Source of the DNA: Siphonodentalium dalli
Lineage: Eukaryota; Mollusca; Scaphopoda; Gadilida; Siphonodentaliidae
Assembly (NCBI GenBank): GCA_032622095.1
Contig: CP136069.1
Location: 154,305,043 to 154,369,042 of the forward strand
Direction of reading: 5' to 3'
DNA length: 64,000 nucleotides
Numbering within the stretch: the stretch's first letter is position 1; each line of letters begins with the position of its first letter. A model generated the notes under the pieces. That model searched no databases. It worked only from the letters and a program-made list of their open reading frames with translations, and had not been told where the DNA came from. The translations under genes were made by a program, and so were the position numbers. Below, one piece after another: positions 1 to 10,664 of the stretch.

Positions 1-897
1 GGTTAAGAAGTCGGTTAATTAGAGCATTAGTGTATATATACTGTATGACTGTATGCACATGAGTCTGGTAATATAAATGCAGGGTGGCCTGCAGACATGT
101 ACCAAGTAATCGCCATAGTCCACAGGAGAAATGGGATTTCCCTATATAGTATGGCACGGTGTTAATGAAGAATCGTACACGGTTTCAGGCCTCCGCGAAT
201 GATCATATATATGATTTATCAAATCAATATATGTTAGTTGTATTTGAATTTTGAACAGTGACAACACCACGCGCGTAGTGTTCAGTTGAAGCCCAAAGCA
301 CAATATGTATACACTAAATATGTGTTACGTGTCTTTTGTGCTATATATAGTAGTATGTTAATATAATCCATATAATTATAGGGAGTTGAGGGAGGGAATT
401 TATCATCTGCTTCGCGGAAAGTCAAGTAAAGAGACAGAAGAAATTATTTCCCTTTATTTGCTTAGCCTTATAGTCCGTTTCAAAAAAAGTCCCCCCACTC
501 ACAATTACCCTGTTTGACAATTAGTGCCAAACGAAGACAATTGAGCATCCATGCAACGCGTTTTACATGCTCTCATATGCATACGTACATGTCTACTTAA
601 AGGGGTTATGTTCGTGAATCCGACAATTTAGTAGACGCGTTCCACTTAATTCAACGGAAAAATGCTACAAATGAATTAATTTGAGCCGCGGGTGGATGCT
701 GAATTCATAGGCCTTCCGAAGGTTCCCTCATTATATCATCGGATATGTTCAAATTTGTATCCTCATTAAATTTTGCTCATCCAAGTTACTCAAACTAATG
801 ATGAGAAATTACATAGTCATCGCATATATATCATGGCAGAATGTATGCATGTTCTAACGTGTCGCAGTCTGAAATATTTAATTACACCATTACCAGG
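1..897. other. Intergenic, nothing recognised
   Basis: AT-rich sequence with no reading frame of gene-like composition, no clear splice-site pair and no terminal repeats that I can pair. Upstream exons of the EB-module gene could lie here or before the window, but I could not identify any. Confidence 0.5.
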
Positions 898-1370
898 AGA
901 TATATGACCCGCCATATCAAATCCAGTCGTAAGTCGGGATTTTTTTTTACCCTGTGCCAATGCATTCTCTTATATATGCGAGTCGACCATAGGTCGCCTC
1001 GCATATACAAGAGAATGCATTGGCCTAACAATGTTTTACAATTTTAATAATTTGTTCTTGTATTCTTTAACAATTTTATAATTTCACCCATACAGAGCCC
1101 CAGACAAACATGAGCAGACGACACTCTTCTATATGCTTCTATATATGTGTGGGGCTCCCTGCAGGGTAATGGATGGTTTTTATTTTATGTCCTAAAAATT
1201 GTAAGAAACATTTATTTAAAAAAAATGATAAAAAATTGTTAGGCCAATGCATTCTCTTATATATGCGAGGCGACCTATGGTCGACTCGCATATATAAGAG
1301 AATGCATTGTCACAGGGTAAAAAAAATCCCGACATCCGACTGGATTTTATATGGCGGGTCACATATATAG
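898..1370. mobile_element. Nested foldback element (hairpin-in-hairpin)
   Basis: The outer arms, about 898-1033 and 1238-1370, are inverted copies of each other (TATATGACCCGCC at the left edge and its complement at the right). Each arm carries its own hairpin, at 956-1024 and 1246-1308. These are built from AATGCATTCTCTTATATATG and its complement around a short loop containing GTCGACC/GGTCGCC. The same inner hairpin occurs in the piggyBac-like MITEs at 15.7, 25.6, 33.0 and 55.6 kb, so this belongs to that family or shares its core. I found no target-site duplication at these ends. Open frames at 841-1047 and 1173-1370 only read through the hairpins. Confidence 0.7.
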
Positions 1371-1997
1371 TTATAACTGCAGCATGTGGCACCGTACATC
1401 GTCCCAGTTAAGTTATAACTTCATCTGTACTCAAGTACCCTATTATATATGGTACCGTGTATGAGTAAAATTGTATATTGATGACCCGGGTAGAAAGAGT
1501 CGAGAGGACGAGCAATATACGGGCCTTCACTTGAAGGTATGCTTAAATTTTCAGAAAATCAGCCGAACAGTTACTGTCACAAACAACGTTAACGTACACA
1601 ACGCCATAGCAACTCTCGATACAGACTCTAAGCTGCAACCCTTTAATGTTAGGGATAATCGCTTCTACTTCCTAAACAATACCTGTCGGGTAGACGAGAA
1701 GACCTCAAATCTCACCCGATCCGCGTAGCATTATCAGATAAAGATAGACTTAATTAAAATAGAATTGACTAAATAACGTAGATATTCAGAACTGAAAAAA
1801 AAATTAAAAAAATTTGAAGACCGTTTTTTTTAAAAAGAACGTTTATTTGGATAAAAGTTGGTCTGACATACTTTATTTGTGAAACGCGAAGATTTCAGAC
1901 CAACTTGCATCCGTGGAACGCGAGCAAAACAACATACATTTCTTAAATAATTTCGGTTAAACGATAAAGTATCATATACAATTTATAGCGGCTCACC
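1371..1997. other. Intergenic, small hairpin, unsupported frame
   Basis: An 85-codon open frame (1471-1728, plus) has no recognisable domain and no supporting context. A 10-bp stem (GTTGGTCTGA and its complement) pairs 1857-1866 with 1895-1904. Nothing else is recognisable. Confidence 0.4.
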
Positions 1998-2133
1998 ACA
2001 GTAATGCCCAAAGTAATTGACCACTTAACCACAGCAGAATTATGGGTAATTTTTCAGGATTTAGTCGGAAATCCTGAAAAATTACCCATAATTCTGCTGT
2101 GGTTAAGTGGTCAATTACTTTGGGCATCACTGT
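1998..2133. repeat. 65-bp near-perfect hairpin (MITE-like)
   Basis: A 65-base arm (1998-2062) is followed by a 6-base loop and its reverse complement (2069-2133), with a single mismatch. The outer edge is ACAGTAATGCCCAAAGTAAT. It ends about 40 bp before the splice acceptor of the first visible EB exon, so it sits in the preceding intron. No convincing target duplication was found. Such fresh, perfect stems usually come from a foldback or MITE insertion. Confidence 0.75.
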
Positions 2134-2172
2134 ATTCGCGAGCCCGCAATTAATTCATTCTGTTCTGCACAG

Positions 2173-2379
2173 ATTACATGGGGACGAAGGACACCGCTTG
2201 TTACGATGATAGCGACTGCAACGCACGTGCCGGACTGACATGCGAGACCATTAGTGGAAACAAGAAGTGTGGATGCGCAACAGAAAATGACTGGGACGCC
2301 ACATCAAAAACATGCAAAGGTGGCATCACCAAGAAACTGGTCGGAGAAACATGCACTTCGGGAACGGATACATGTCTAG
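2173..2379 (+). CDS. EB-module gene, exon 1 of 5 visible
   Basis: First visible exon of a secreted or extracellular cysteine-rich protein of the EB/EGF-like kind. The exon is bounded by an acceptor (TTCTGTTCTGCACAG) and a donor (G|GTATGT), and enters and leaves in phase 1. The peptide has the spacing C-x5-C-x7-C-x7-CGC-x12-C-x11-C-x6-C, with the phrase GETCTSGTDTC that opens the second module and continues in exon 2. EB modules (Pfam type, known from nematode and other invertebrate secreted and receptor proteins) have this CTSD-x-DC...CxC...GY...C pattern. The ATG at 2178 is internal, because the frame is open through the acceptor. No signal peptide is seen here, so earlier exons should exist upstream. 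No enzyme motif is visible and the exact role is unknown. Confidence 0.75.
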
Positions 2380-3288
2380 GTATGTAACAATCTCAATATC
2401 TACTATCAAAAAACTTGCTGAATTGCACTGCAGTCATAAGACCGATATTTTGTCTCATAAATCACCTAACTGACGTGTGGCTATTTGTTTGAATATAATG
2501 GCCATCCGTTTGAGAGTTTCTGGCTACAGGCTATCAGGCTACAAATTCCAACATTTGGAATGTGTTAGGTATATACCAGTCGCGAATTTTGAAACCAAGG
2601 ACGAGGTGTAAATGGAATTTCAGAGACTTGGGAATCTGGGTCTCACAGCGGAGGCTCTCTATCTACGTGCAACCATGAGTTTGCAGGACTGTTATATCGG
2701 ATAAAGGACCAAAACAACATAAAACAACACAGATATTATTTAGCCACGTTTCCAATAATCTGGCAGATATAAATACTCAATATTGGTTTATCTGTTCAAA
2801 AATCTGTAAAATATGCGATGAAATATGTTTTCGTTATTTTCTCGCAGACAATCATGATTTCAGATGGTAGACTGAGCGCATACGCCTTGTTGGGTTCATG
2901 GTCTAGATAATGTGTTGTGTTTTTAAAAAATAGATTTTTAAACCACTTGTTTTCATAACTCAAACATATCTCTCATAATGTGAGGGTAAGAAGTTGTTAT
3001 AGTACTATAACATACATTGGTTACAAGGGATAATAATTTTTTCCCTTAAAATTGATAGTTTGAAATTGAGATTTTTTGAAAATTCACCAATTGGCACCTT
3101 CTTAATGCAGTGGCATTCCGAATTGTTGTATTTATTAATTGATTGGCGGAATTCAATAACATTCTATTCACATAGCGATTTTCTTGATATAAATGTATTT
3201 GACTTCTCAATCAATTGAATTTGATTGCAATGGGGTATACTGTAGCTGATATATACTTTCATTTCTCTGTCTATTATGTATTTTACAG
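2380..3288 (+). other. Intron 1 of EB-module gene
   Basis: Phase-1 intron with donor GTATGT at 2380 and acceptor TTTTACAG ending at 3288. No repeat or RNA gene was recognised inside it. Confidence 0.6.
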
Positions 3289-3390
3289 CTAGCAGTGGAC
3301 TCACCAATAGCCAAGTACTGAGTTGCGACACAACATGCAAATGTCCAACTGGATATAAAGTGGACGGAAGCGGATGTACGAGCCGATCAG
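3289..3390 (+). CDS. EB-module gene, exon 2
   Basis: A 102-bp exon, phase 1 in and out, between TATTTTACAG and donor GTTAGT. It completes the module begun in exon 1. The peptide has C-DTT-C-K-C-PTGYKVDGSG-C, the CxC followed by an aromatic GY turn and final cysteine typical of EB/EGF-like modules. The frame is closed elsewhere, so length, phase and cysteine pattern all support a genuine exon too short for a simple ORF search. Confidence 0.75.
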
Positions 3391-3894
3391 GTTAGTTCAA
3401 TAATCGGCATTTTTACACCTAAAACATCTGACTGCGCCCGTTATGCAATGTCAGACTGTAGCATTATATATAGTCCAGGCGTCAGCTGAGGCAAGGTGTC
3501 ACCCGGAGAGGGAATTTATGGCACCTATATTTTCTTGTTGACAGATAACTGAAATTTCACGATCCTGTTTTCGCATAGACGTAATAGGATGCGTTTTTGG
3601 GTACGGCTGATTTACCCCGCATTTTATTTATTTTTTCGAAAATGGCCATTTTTAACTTTTCGTTATAAAACTATAGAAAGAGAAAGGATCTCCGATATTT
3701 TTGTCGTAAAATAGCTTGTAATTGATTGCTTTTGAGTCACGCCTTTCGCGCATTTTTTTCGTGACGATTCAGGCAAACCACCACATTTCAATCTTTGTAG
3801 CATTCGCATTTAGATCAAGTGACATATCATATGAAAGGACATTCAATTTCCTTCACGCAAACAAACAGTAGTGTCAGCATGGTGTGAGATCGTA

Positions 3895-4090
3895 TCCAAT
3901 TCAATTCAGTTCACTTTATTACACACTTTTCCCTAGAATTACAGTGTTACTGCTGTTTCATATTTACAAATCCGTTCCATTGGCACCCCATTGATGTCAG
4001 CTGACGCAATTGGCGTCCCCCCTCAACCATGAAACTTAAATTATAAAATAAAGGCATCATCATACATGACAAAACAAGCCATGTATTTGT
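3895..4090 (-). mobile_element. Truncated non-LTR retrotransposon 3' end
   Basis: Read on the minus strand this ends in an AATAAAGTGAACTGAATTGA phrase, the style of 3' terminus (short repeats around TTGAA after a polyadenylation-like AATAAA) left by CR1/L2-like elements. No coding part is attached. The identification rests only on the terminus. Confidence 0.35.
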
Positions 4091-4323
4091 ATAAATAAAC
4101 ATTGTAAGTCAATTTTTTTAAATTCACGGTTGTATATATACTAGGACGGGTGGCATGTAATAAACAGATAAAGACACGTTGGTTAATGTGTTTGTCGATA
4201 CGGCACTTGTGCCATCGCAGAATTATATAATCCGAGGCCGTTTATGCGGCCGTATATAAGTTGATAATACACTGTTTTGGAGCTTCCTCTTTCAAATCTA
4301 TTGTATTATTTGGAACTTCTGGA

Positions 4324-4350
4324 TGTGTGTATGTATGTATGTATGTATTT
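4324..4350. repeat. GTAT microsatellite
   Basis: Five to six GTAT units within intron 2. Confidence 0.8.
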
Positions 4351-4771
4351 ATGTGTGTTATAGACTCGAAAACTGCTCGACCGATCGGAACAATATGGGC
4401 GGGTCCATTTTCACGTGCGACCGTGTCTATGAACTTGGCCTTGACCTCGCTCATATACGCTCATATAGGCATGCTTCTGGACCGATCGAACAATATTTTT
4501 TTTTCTCATAATACTTTTCAACGTTGTCCGCCCAGTATTGTTCAAAGTTGTCACTTTGAATTAGTAGATCAATCTCAGACTCAATTTTGCAACCTCCATA
4601 AACAAGTCCAGACGCTATGTATTCTGCTCAGACGGAGGCGATCACAAAGAAATCCCTAAATAGCCCGGACGAAGTCGGGCACGTCATACTATACACTATG
4701 GAATATGTTGTATATAATGTGATCTGTGGATTTGAACATTAAGTGGGCCTTTAATTTCACGATGTTTGCAG

Positions 4772-4945
4772 CGATGCTTGGAGCCAGTTGTGTTGGAACA
4801 TGGAGCAACCCAGGATCAGAAGCGACCGGTGGACTTTGCGCTAACTCAGACAATCTGGAATGCGACTCAACCACCAAACTGTGCAAGTGTGACAGCACTA
4901 AAATAGAATGGGTCAAAACCACTAGTGAGTCAGGAATATGCAAAG
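4772..4945 (+). CDS. EB-module gene, exon 3
   Basis: A 174-bp exon, phase 1 on both sides (acceptor TTTGCAG, donor G|GTAAGG). It codes for one complete cysteine-rich module: GASC...GLC-x8-C-x6-CKC-x17-C. This is spaced like the modules of exons 1-2 but with a longer tail before the last cysteine. The upstream open frame from 4726 is intronic, because the acceptor at 4770-4771 is in good context and its frame joins exon 2 correctly. Symmetric phase-1 exons allow module duplication and shuffling, which is how such genes usually grow. Confidence 0.75.
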
Positions 4946-4977
4946 GTAAGGCCTATAGATATATCTTTGTTTCCGGT

Positions 4978-5150
4978 AACGATAGGATAGGATAGGATAA
5001 TATTTTATTTCACAATACATTATACATTAATATATTATAATATAAGTGAATTCGTATACGTATTTGTGGAGTGCCGTGGCCTATGGTGGCCGTCTACCCG
5101 GCACCGTTGACTGACAGAATACAATCAATAATGGCTACATAAAGAATTTA
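4978..5150 (-). mobile_element. Non-LTR 3' end with TATCC tail
   Basis: On the minus strand an AATAAAATATTATCC phrase runs into several TATCC units (GATAG repeats at 4980-4999 on the plus strand). A polyadenylation-like signal followed by a simple pentamer tail is typical of 5'-truncated CR1/L2-like copies. No coding remnant is visible. Confidence 0.4.
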
Positions 5151-5599
5151 AATATTTCACTATAATTTTCAGATTGGATTAATATTTAAATTGGATTTAG
5201 ATATAGATATATATTCCAGCGAATAAACAAATATGTTTTAGTTGTGTGGATAGAAATGGATATGAATGAATATGCAACGGTCAAATATCTCAATAACAAG
5301 TTTTGGAGTATGTTTTGGCTGCATTTACTAAGGGGAATTATTAAAATTTTGCTCACACACTATATGAAGTCTGTTCAACAGTCATTTAGAACAATAATCA
5401 TCTGTTCTTTAAATATCGCCAGTGTGTGAACAAACCCCAGATATTTGAACCTGAACATTGCATAAATCCTAACATCTAGTTGTCTAACTCCAGACAAATG
5501 CACACGGCTACGGACACGAGACCATGGTTCGGCCCGGTGTGAGACAATTTTGAAATCTAAACAAGAAGCTCGGAAAACCCTAGCACCTAGACTGGCCTA

Positions 5600-5800
5600 A
5601 AGCTTTCCTTGTGTTGGAAATTTCAAACATCATACTCACCCTTAGGTTGGAATATTTCCAACTGATGACCATTTCAGTTCACAATTTTGCCCAAATGTAG
5701 TAAAATATTGTTTTCTTAAACTAATTAGCAGTTTATTATTGGCCACGGGGGGATGGATCAGGTTCGGCCCGGTGTTCGAAATTTATAGATTTGGTCACAC
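5600..5800. repeat. Dispersed repeat X, copy 1
   Basis: Shares ordered phrases with 27.53-27.76 kb: TTTCCAACTGATGACCATTT, CCCAAATGTAGTAAAATATT, TAGCAGTTT...TGGCCACGGGG and GGATCAGG. No coding potential. Similar but weaker phrases recur near 63.3-63.5 kb. Superfamily unknown. Confidence 0.6.
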
Positions 5801-6079
5801 TCTTGACCAATTGGCCTCGATCCATAGTGTATTGTTCACATGTTATGCTACACGTTTGACCGATGTCTATAAACGTGTAGACTTGATGCCGTAAAATCAC
5901 GTGTCTTTTCCCGCCAAGTGAATATCCATTGTAAAATATGTAACACCCGCTACCAGGTACACATGGCTATTATCAACGAGTACGATCACATGGCAAAACT
6001 TAACACTATAGTTCCCTCATGCATTCACATTTAAATCTAGTGCATACTGGTGCATATTGTAGATTTTATTTACCTGGGT

Positions 6080-6930
6080 AACTTTTTCATAATTTTTCCG
6101 AAACGGTGTAACTTTATCACAATTATGTAAACCTGGGTGTGTGTGTGCATATCAATTATATATATATAAAATGGCATCACAAAACGTCATTCTAATACAT
6201 GGATTATAAGTAGTGGCTCAGTTTTAATCGTACAGTCGACGTGGTTGGAATTGACGTTTGTTTGTTTGTTTTTAAATATTATTTATTGGGATCAAAACAT
6301 GAACATCATAACCACATTAGTTCCCAAAAAAAGACAACTGGGTTCTACATGGAGATGCATGAATACATTTAGTGAGTTAGAAATGTTTTTTAAGGACACC
6401 TGGGTATCATATCTGCACAAAGATACAGATGTTTTAAATAAATGTCCAGGTGCTCATATGATCATGATTCTATGCAGGCTAATTATTCTCAGTTTAAAAG
6501 AAATGCTGATAAATAAGCTAAATGTGCCCGACACAGAGCGAGATTGTTATGTTGTTTATGTTATGTTATGGGTCTGTTCTAAACAAATGAAAGCAATCCG
6601 CTGTATCGGGCAGATGTACCCTTGTTGAAGTATTGGAGGATCCTTAAAAGTCTTTTCTTTGTGTTTTCCTTTGTCTCAGAAGAAACTATATTTGACTGCA
6701 AACTGCGATCACTATTTTTGAACTGATCTTCTATATTCCATCTCTATGGACCAATTGTATTTTTTGTGTGTGGAAAATATCTTGATTGGGATTGACTAAA
6801 TTGTGCTATAATACATGAGCCATTCTAACACGCTAATGATGCTATCATCTGACGGCTCAATGTCCCTCATTTTGCAAGAATATATGTATCTCTTAAATTG
6901 GAATGATATAAATACGTCTTCAACCCGCAC
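6080..6930. repeat. Dispersed repeat Y, copy 1
   Basis: Co-linear over about 800 bp with 29.1-29.9 kb. Shared markers in order are ATGGCATCACAAAAC, TATAAGTAGTGGCTCA, ATGAACATCATAA, AAAGATACAGATGTTTTAAA, TGTATCGGGCAGATGTA, GGAGGATCCT, ATGAGCCATTCTAA and ATGTATCTCTTAAAT. Both copies are riddled with indels and carry no conserved frame. The second copy has more complete ends (see 29013-30690). Confidence 0.7.
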
Positions 6931-7401
6931 GATTTGATTCATTGGAGAAGAATGTGTGATTAATGATTTTAATGTAGGGACACGTAATATAACAGCTAAC
7001 TCTTGTTGATGAAGTAAGTCTGAGTTGGAATGTAGATTAAAGGTCGTATTGCGAAGTATCGGGCGTTTATTTAATCCGATTAGTAGATTTTTGGTCCGCA
7101 TTTAGAGGCTTTCTGGTGTGGTGAATGAGAAACTTGCAGTAATAAGCCGTAGTTGTTGTAATTTGAAGGATTAGTTGTTTTAACGGAATTATGAGGTGGT
7201 GCATTCATGAAACCAATATATTATATTATAATTTATATATATGCCTAATAATATGATCTTGCGGGCGTTACCATTTCTGACTATGGTTTTCTTGTTATAT
7301 TGAGCTTACGGTTGCTAGGAGCCTGCAGAAATAGATTAATTAGTTTCACAGTGTCCGCCTATAATCTATAAAGCACCCGACGACATACATTATTTTGGTC
7401 T

Positions 7402-7790
7402 TTAAAGGCATGGATGGCCTTTGCGGTGGGTATGCTGTTAAAATAGTCACACCCATTAAAACTGCCACAAACAGAAATAATATTAAAATATAGACATAAT
7501 TTGTTCTTATTCCAATCATACATGTAGATACCGCGTAAATAGTATGTTATTGTCAAGTTCATATGCTTTGTTTTGTAAACAAAAGCCAGGTTCTGTAACG
7601 TCTTTGGCTTTTGTTTACATAACAAAGCCTACTAACTTGACAATATATAGCATACTATTTATGTGATATTTATGATTAATATAAGAAGAAAGTCTGTCTA
7701 TATTTTAACAGTCCTTCTGTGTATGGCAGTTTCAACGGATGTGACTATTTTAACAGCAATACCCACCGCAAAGGCCATCTGTGCCTTTAA
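7402..7790. mobile_element. TTAA-flanked foldback MITE
   Basis: Long inverted arms (about 7406-7590 and 7640-7786) start AGGCATGGATGGCCTTTGCG and end in the complement, with TTAA directly outside both ends (7402-7405, 7787-7790). TTAA duplication is characteristic of piggyBac and Kolobok superfamilies. The arms match over most of their length with scattered indels, so the two halves have drifted. There is no transposase. It lies in intron 3, about 100 bp before the next acceptor. Confidence 0.75.
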
Positions 7791-7896
7791 TTGTTAAATA
7801 TTTGACTAGTGTTATTGGTATACTTATTACAATAAACATCCGCTGGGGTCTCGAGGATCATGATATCTATACAAAACGTTATTTTCGTTTCGAAAG

Positions 7897-8016
7897 CAAC
7901 CGGGACAAAGACCTCAGGAGAAACTTGCACATCGCATGACGACTGCGTAGCCGGATTCCTCTGTTTCCCATGTTCAACTGGCGATGGATCCAAGTGCCAC
8001 TTGGGATACACTTCAG
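7897..8016 (+). CDS. EB-module gene, exon 4
   Basis: A 120-bp phase-1 exon with acceptor TTTCGTTTCGAAAG (pyrimidine tract weak) and donor G|GTATAG. The peptide starts TKTSGETCTSHDDC, the canonical opening of an EB module, then C-FP-C-STGDGSK-C-HLGY, and stops just short of the last cysteine, which exon 5 supplies. The upstream part of the apparent frame from 7860 is intronic. Confidence 0.75.
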
Positions 8017-8112
8017 GTATAGAGTTGCATAAATATCAAATCCATATGTAGCCCCACACAGGGCATCCGTGTGGGAAATATTTGTACCACGATCAGTAAT
8101 TTCTCTGCTCAG

Positions 8113-8141
8113 ACGAAGGACGTATATGTATATCACAGTAG
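8113..8141 (+). CDS. EB-module gene, terminal coding exon
   Basis: After a strong acceptor (TTCTCTGCTCAG, ending 8112) the phase-1 frame reads D-E-G-R-I-C-I-S-Q and stops at TAG 8139-8141. The cysteine falls where exon 4's module needs it: GY then seven residues then C, against six in exon 2. Phase, acceptor quality and cysteine spacing agree, so I take this as the last coding exon of only 29 bp. It is short enough that transcript evidence would be needed to be certain. Confidence 0.55.
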
Positions 8142-9609
8142 ATGTAAATACGGTTGTGTTTTAAAGAGTACGGAAAGGGCAGCAGACGACACCCGAGAGC
8201 ACGTTTATATTGGCATTTTGGGCTCACATGGGGCAGCATCATAGCAGAATCAGTTGCACTCACGACGATGGTTACGGTACATACAGTAGGGCATTACCCC
8301 CTTCTGATATATTACATAATTTTTTGGCAGCTACGAGCATATGCTATACTATTTTTCAAACAAGCTGATATCTCATTTGTGTCCCAACTCACAGTTGTTT
8401 GCTCTAACATTCTGACGAAAGTTGTCAGTTGAAGGATTCCCCTAGATGTATGGACTTGTGTATTCCACCAACCTCCGACTGGAAACATGTGATAGAAAAC
8501 TACTGAGTATTTCCGAACAAATAATGGATCGATTTGTTTAAAAATAAACTAGCATATGCTCGTAACAGTGAAAATGCTACGGTTTGTGTCATTTCTCGTA
8601 TATTATGTTCTTGTGCGTTTGCACACTTTGAATGCAATGTTCTCATCTAGCACCAACCATAGAAACCACGTGATTCCCCACCATGAACATTGTCTACAAA
8701 TTGGTTGCAGCGTGAAAATTCGTATTGCATAAAAGCACGAGGTACCGTCTCTTTGTTTTTGGCGAGAGGGTGCTATTCTATTGAATAGATGACTGTTTCT
8801 TTACATTATAATGAGCATTGTGATATATGTGTATGGTTTGTTATCACGGGGTGTTGAAACATCCGGAAATGTAACTAGTATTTATACCACAATGGCATGC
8901 ACTTCAGTTTCTGCGTTACATCAAATAATTAATCACAATGCCGAATGAACCTACCAAATACTATGTGGCGAAACATTACTGCGTGTGTTGCATGCCCGAA
9001 ATTTTTATTTTTTGGCGCGACAGTTGAATGTTGGATAAGCAGAAAACCCGAACTTTAAAGACATAGATCATTGGGTTTGATTTGCATTGCAGTGACCGAA
9101 AAACCTTCAGATGGATATGTTAAATGATTTGTGTACCATTGCAGATACCTAACAACAGACTTTTATGTTATTAATACGAATTTTCATTCCGAGTCGGTTA
9201 TCCAATATGCTGCTTTCGCCGTGTCATGTCTTGGAGTTGCGGCCATTTTGACAGCCATTTCATGGCCGCGATTGTATTAGTTTTTGTCCGTGTCACTCTA
9301 TTCGCCCCATACGCTAATTCCACACAAACTGGTATAACTGCGTAATACCTATGCCACAACATATCGTATAATGACATAATTCGAGAACGGACGTTATGTA
9401 GACAACCACGTTGGATGCCATCTTAGATAACACAGTTTCCCCTAAGCGGATTTTAGCGGATTTTGAATATGTTATTCCCAATTCTTTTCCACACATGAGA
9501 CCAACACCAGCTTTATAACATTTTGTTCTACGTTCAACCCCCGACAACCACACCAGTATGGTCATTACATGCACTTTCATGTCCTATATGGTTACATGTA
9601 AGTTAGATA
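8142..9609. other. 3' flank of EB gene and intergenic
   Basis: Presumably starts with the EB gene's 3' UTR, but no single AATAAA is compelling. An imperfect inverted pair of about 30 bp (8327-8356 with 8545-8580, around ACGAGCATATGCTA) and a compact stem GCGGCCAT...ATGGCCGC (9239-9269) are visible. Open frames at 8154-8432 and 9314-9580 have no recognisable content. Confidence 0.4.
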
Positions 9610-10044
9610 TTAAAGATGAAAGATCCGAACTAACGCTCCCAAATTACTATTTCTTTGGTTACTGGGGTAAAATATATTGGATTCGAGTCGAGATCGCACC
9701 CATCAAAGCTCAGAGTGATCAGATATCGATTTCTGAAATCTATTTTTTTTTCATCACCGGTATATTTTGGCGGCCTGGCAAAAAGTCGACGAGAAGACGG
9801 TCTCGAACAAATTGCGGATGAAGATGTATAACTCTAAATTCAAGTGGCTTTTGGGTATTAGATATTTGACAATCAAAATGTTGATAACTAACAGGTTTTG
9901 TGCAATTTTATACGATTGTTGACTGTGGTTAGCATTATTTGTGAGCAATTAATCGATTCTGATAACTGAAGCGGTATTCAAAACATATTGTTGTTGTTGG
10001 AATCTGATGATATGGGGACAATCGAATCGGATTGAGTACATTAA
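9610..10044. mobile_element. TTAA-flanked MITE family Z, copy 1
   Basis: Bounded by TTAA at 9610-9613 and 10041-10044. It is co-linear with 23278-23717: AATTACTATTTCTTTGG, GATTCGAGTCGAG, CATCAAAGCTCAGA, AATTGCGGATGAAGAT, AAAATGTTGATAA, GATTGTTGACTGTGGTTAG and ATCGGATTGAGTAC follow in the same order. The ends are variants of AGGTACTCAATCCGAT. It has no coding capacity. The family has four copies here, all TTAA-associated at the ends that survive, which suggests a piggyBac- or Kolobok-mobilised MITE. Confidence 0.75.
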
Positions 10045-10664
10045 CCCGTTCTATACAAAGGCATCATTGACGAATAGATCCCATTGGAAATGTTCAGATA
10101 ATATGTTATTATTAATATAACATATTATCTAATCATTTCCCACAATAAATAGGACATATATATATACCATTTCGATGAACACTCTATAACTGAATGGAAT
10201 ACTATAGAAAGGGTTAACATTCGCATTAATCACGAAGAAATATTACTGTGTTTACTTATCGACATGAGCCGCCCGTTTTGTTTTCTACAGGTGCCGACCT
10301 CAGACGGAGTTCTCTTCTCTTGGTTGGATTACTGGTTTCGGCGTTGGGGGCTGTCACCAAACTGTAGAGGTGGGTACACAATCTACTGCATAGACCGAGT
10401 ATTATGGGCCCACGATAGCTCGGTATATCGGTTGGGATGATGCTGATTTGGGCAGAGTCTCGTCCCGTTACTTTTCTATAACGGACTGTGTCTGTATGTT
10501 GTAATGAAATCGTTATGGTGTGTATATATATATAGACAATATATACTTTCGGTAAATTTGAGATCGATTCGTTTGTGCCGGTTAATTTGTTATCAGCTGT
10601 CGCGTAACATTGCACATTTACACTGCGGGAGGCAAATATAGAGTTGTTATCTTAACTTTTGCGG
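10045..10664. other. Intergenic
   Basis: Apart from the hairpin at 10085-10140, no feature is recognised. The 119-codon minus-strand frame (10256-10615) has no gene-like signature. Confidence 0.4.
10085..10140. repeat. AT-rich hairpin
   Basis: A palindrome AGATAATATGTTAT...ATAACATATTATCT at 10096-10130, extended outward by GGAAATG and CATTTCC. It could be a very small MITE or a cruciform-forming sequence. Confidence 0.6.

Larger units (their letters stand above)
3391..4771 (+). other. Intron 2 of EB-module gene
   Basis: Phase-1 intron from GTTAGT to GATGTTTGCAG. It contains a retrotransposon 3'-end fragment (about 3895-4090), a GTAT microsatellite (about 4324-4350) and the short palindromic phrase CCCGGACGAAGTCGGGC (4665-4681), which resembles the start of the repeat at 63.8 kb. 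Confidence 0.6.
4946..7896 (+). other. Intron 3 of EB-module gene, repeat-filled
   Basis: The longest intron. It carries a GATAG-tailed retrotransposon end (4978-5150), two dispersed repeat families (about 5600-5800 and 6080-6930) and a TTAA-flanked foldback element (7402-7790). The 127-codon frame at 6245-6628 lies inside a repeat whose second copy (29.1 kb) does not keep it open, so I do not call it a gene. A missed small exon in this interval cannot be excluded. Confidence 0.5.

Noticed and set aside
4726-4771. ATG-led extension of EB exon 3
   Set aside because: The splice acceptor at 4770-4771 joins exon 2 in the right phase; the upstream codons lack cysteines and are intronic.
6245-6628. 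127-codon frame as a gene
   Set aside because: It lies within dispersed repeat Y; the second copy at 29.1 kb has indels that close the frame.
7859-8136. Minus-strand frames across EB exon 4
   Set aside because: The cysteine module pattern, splice sites and phase support the plus strand.
10256-10615. 119-codon minus-strand frame
   Set aside because: No domain, no codon signature, low-complexity parts, and no supporting context.
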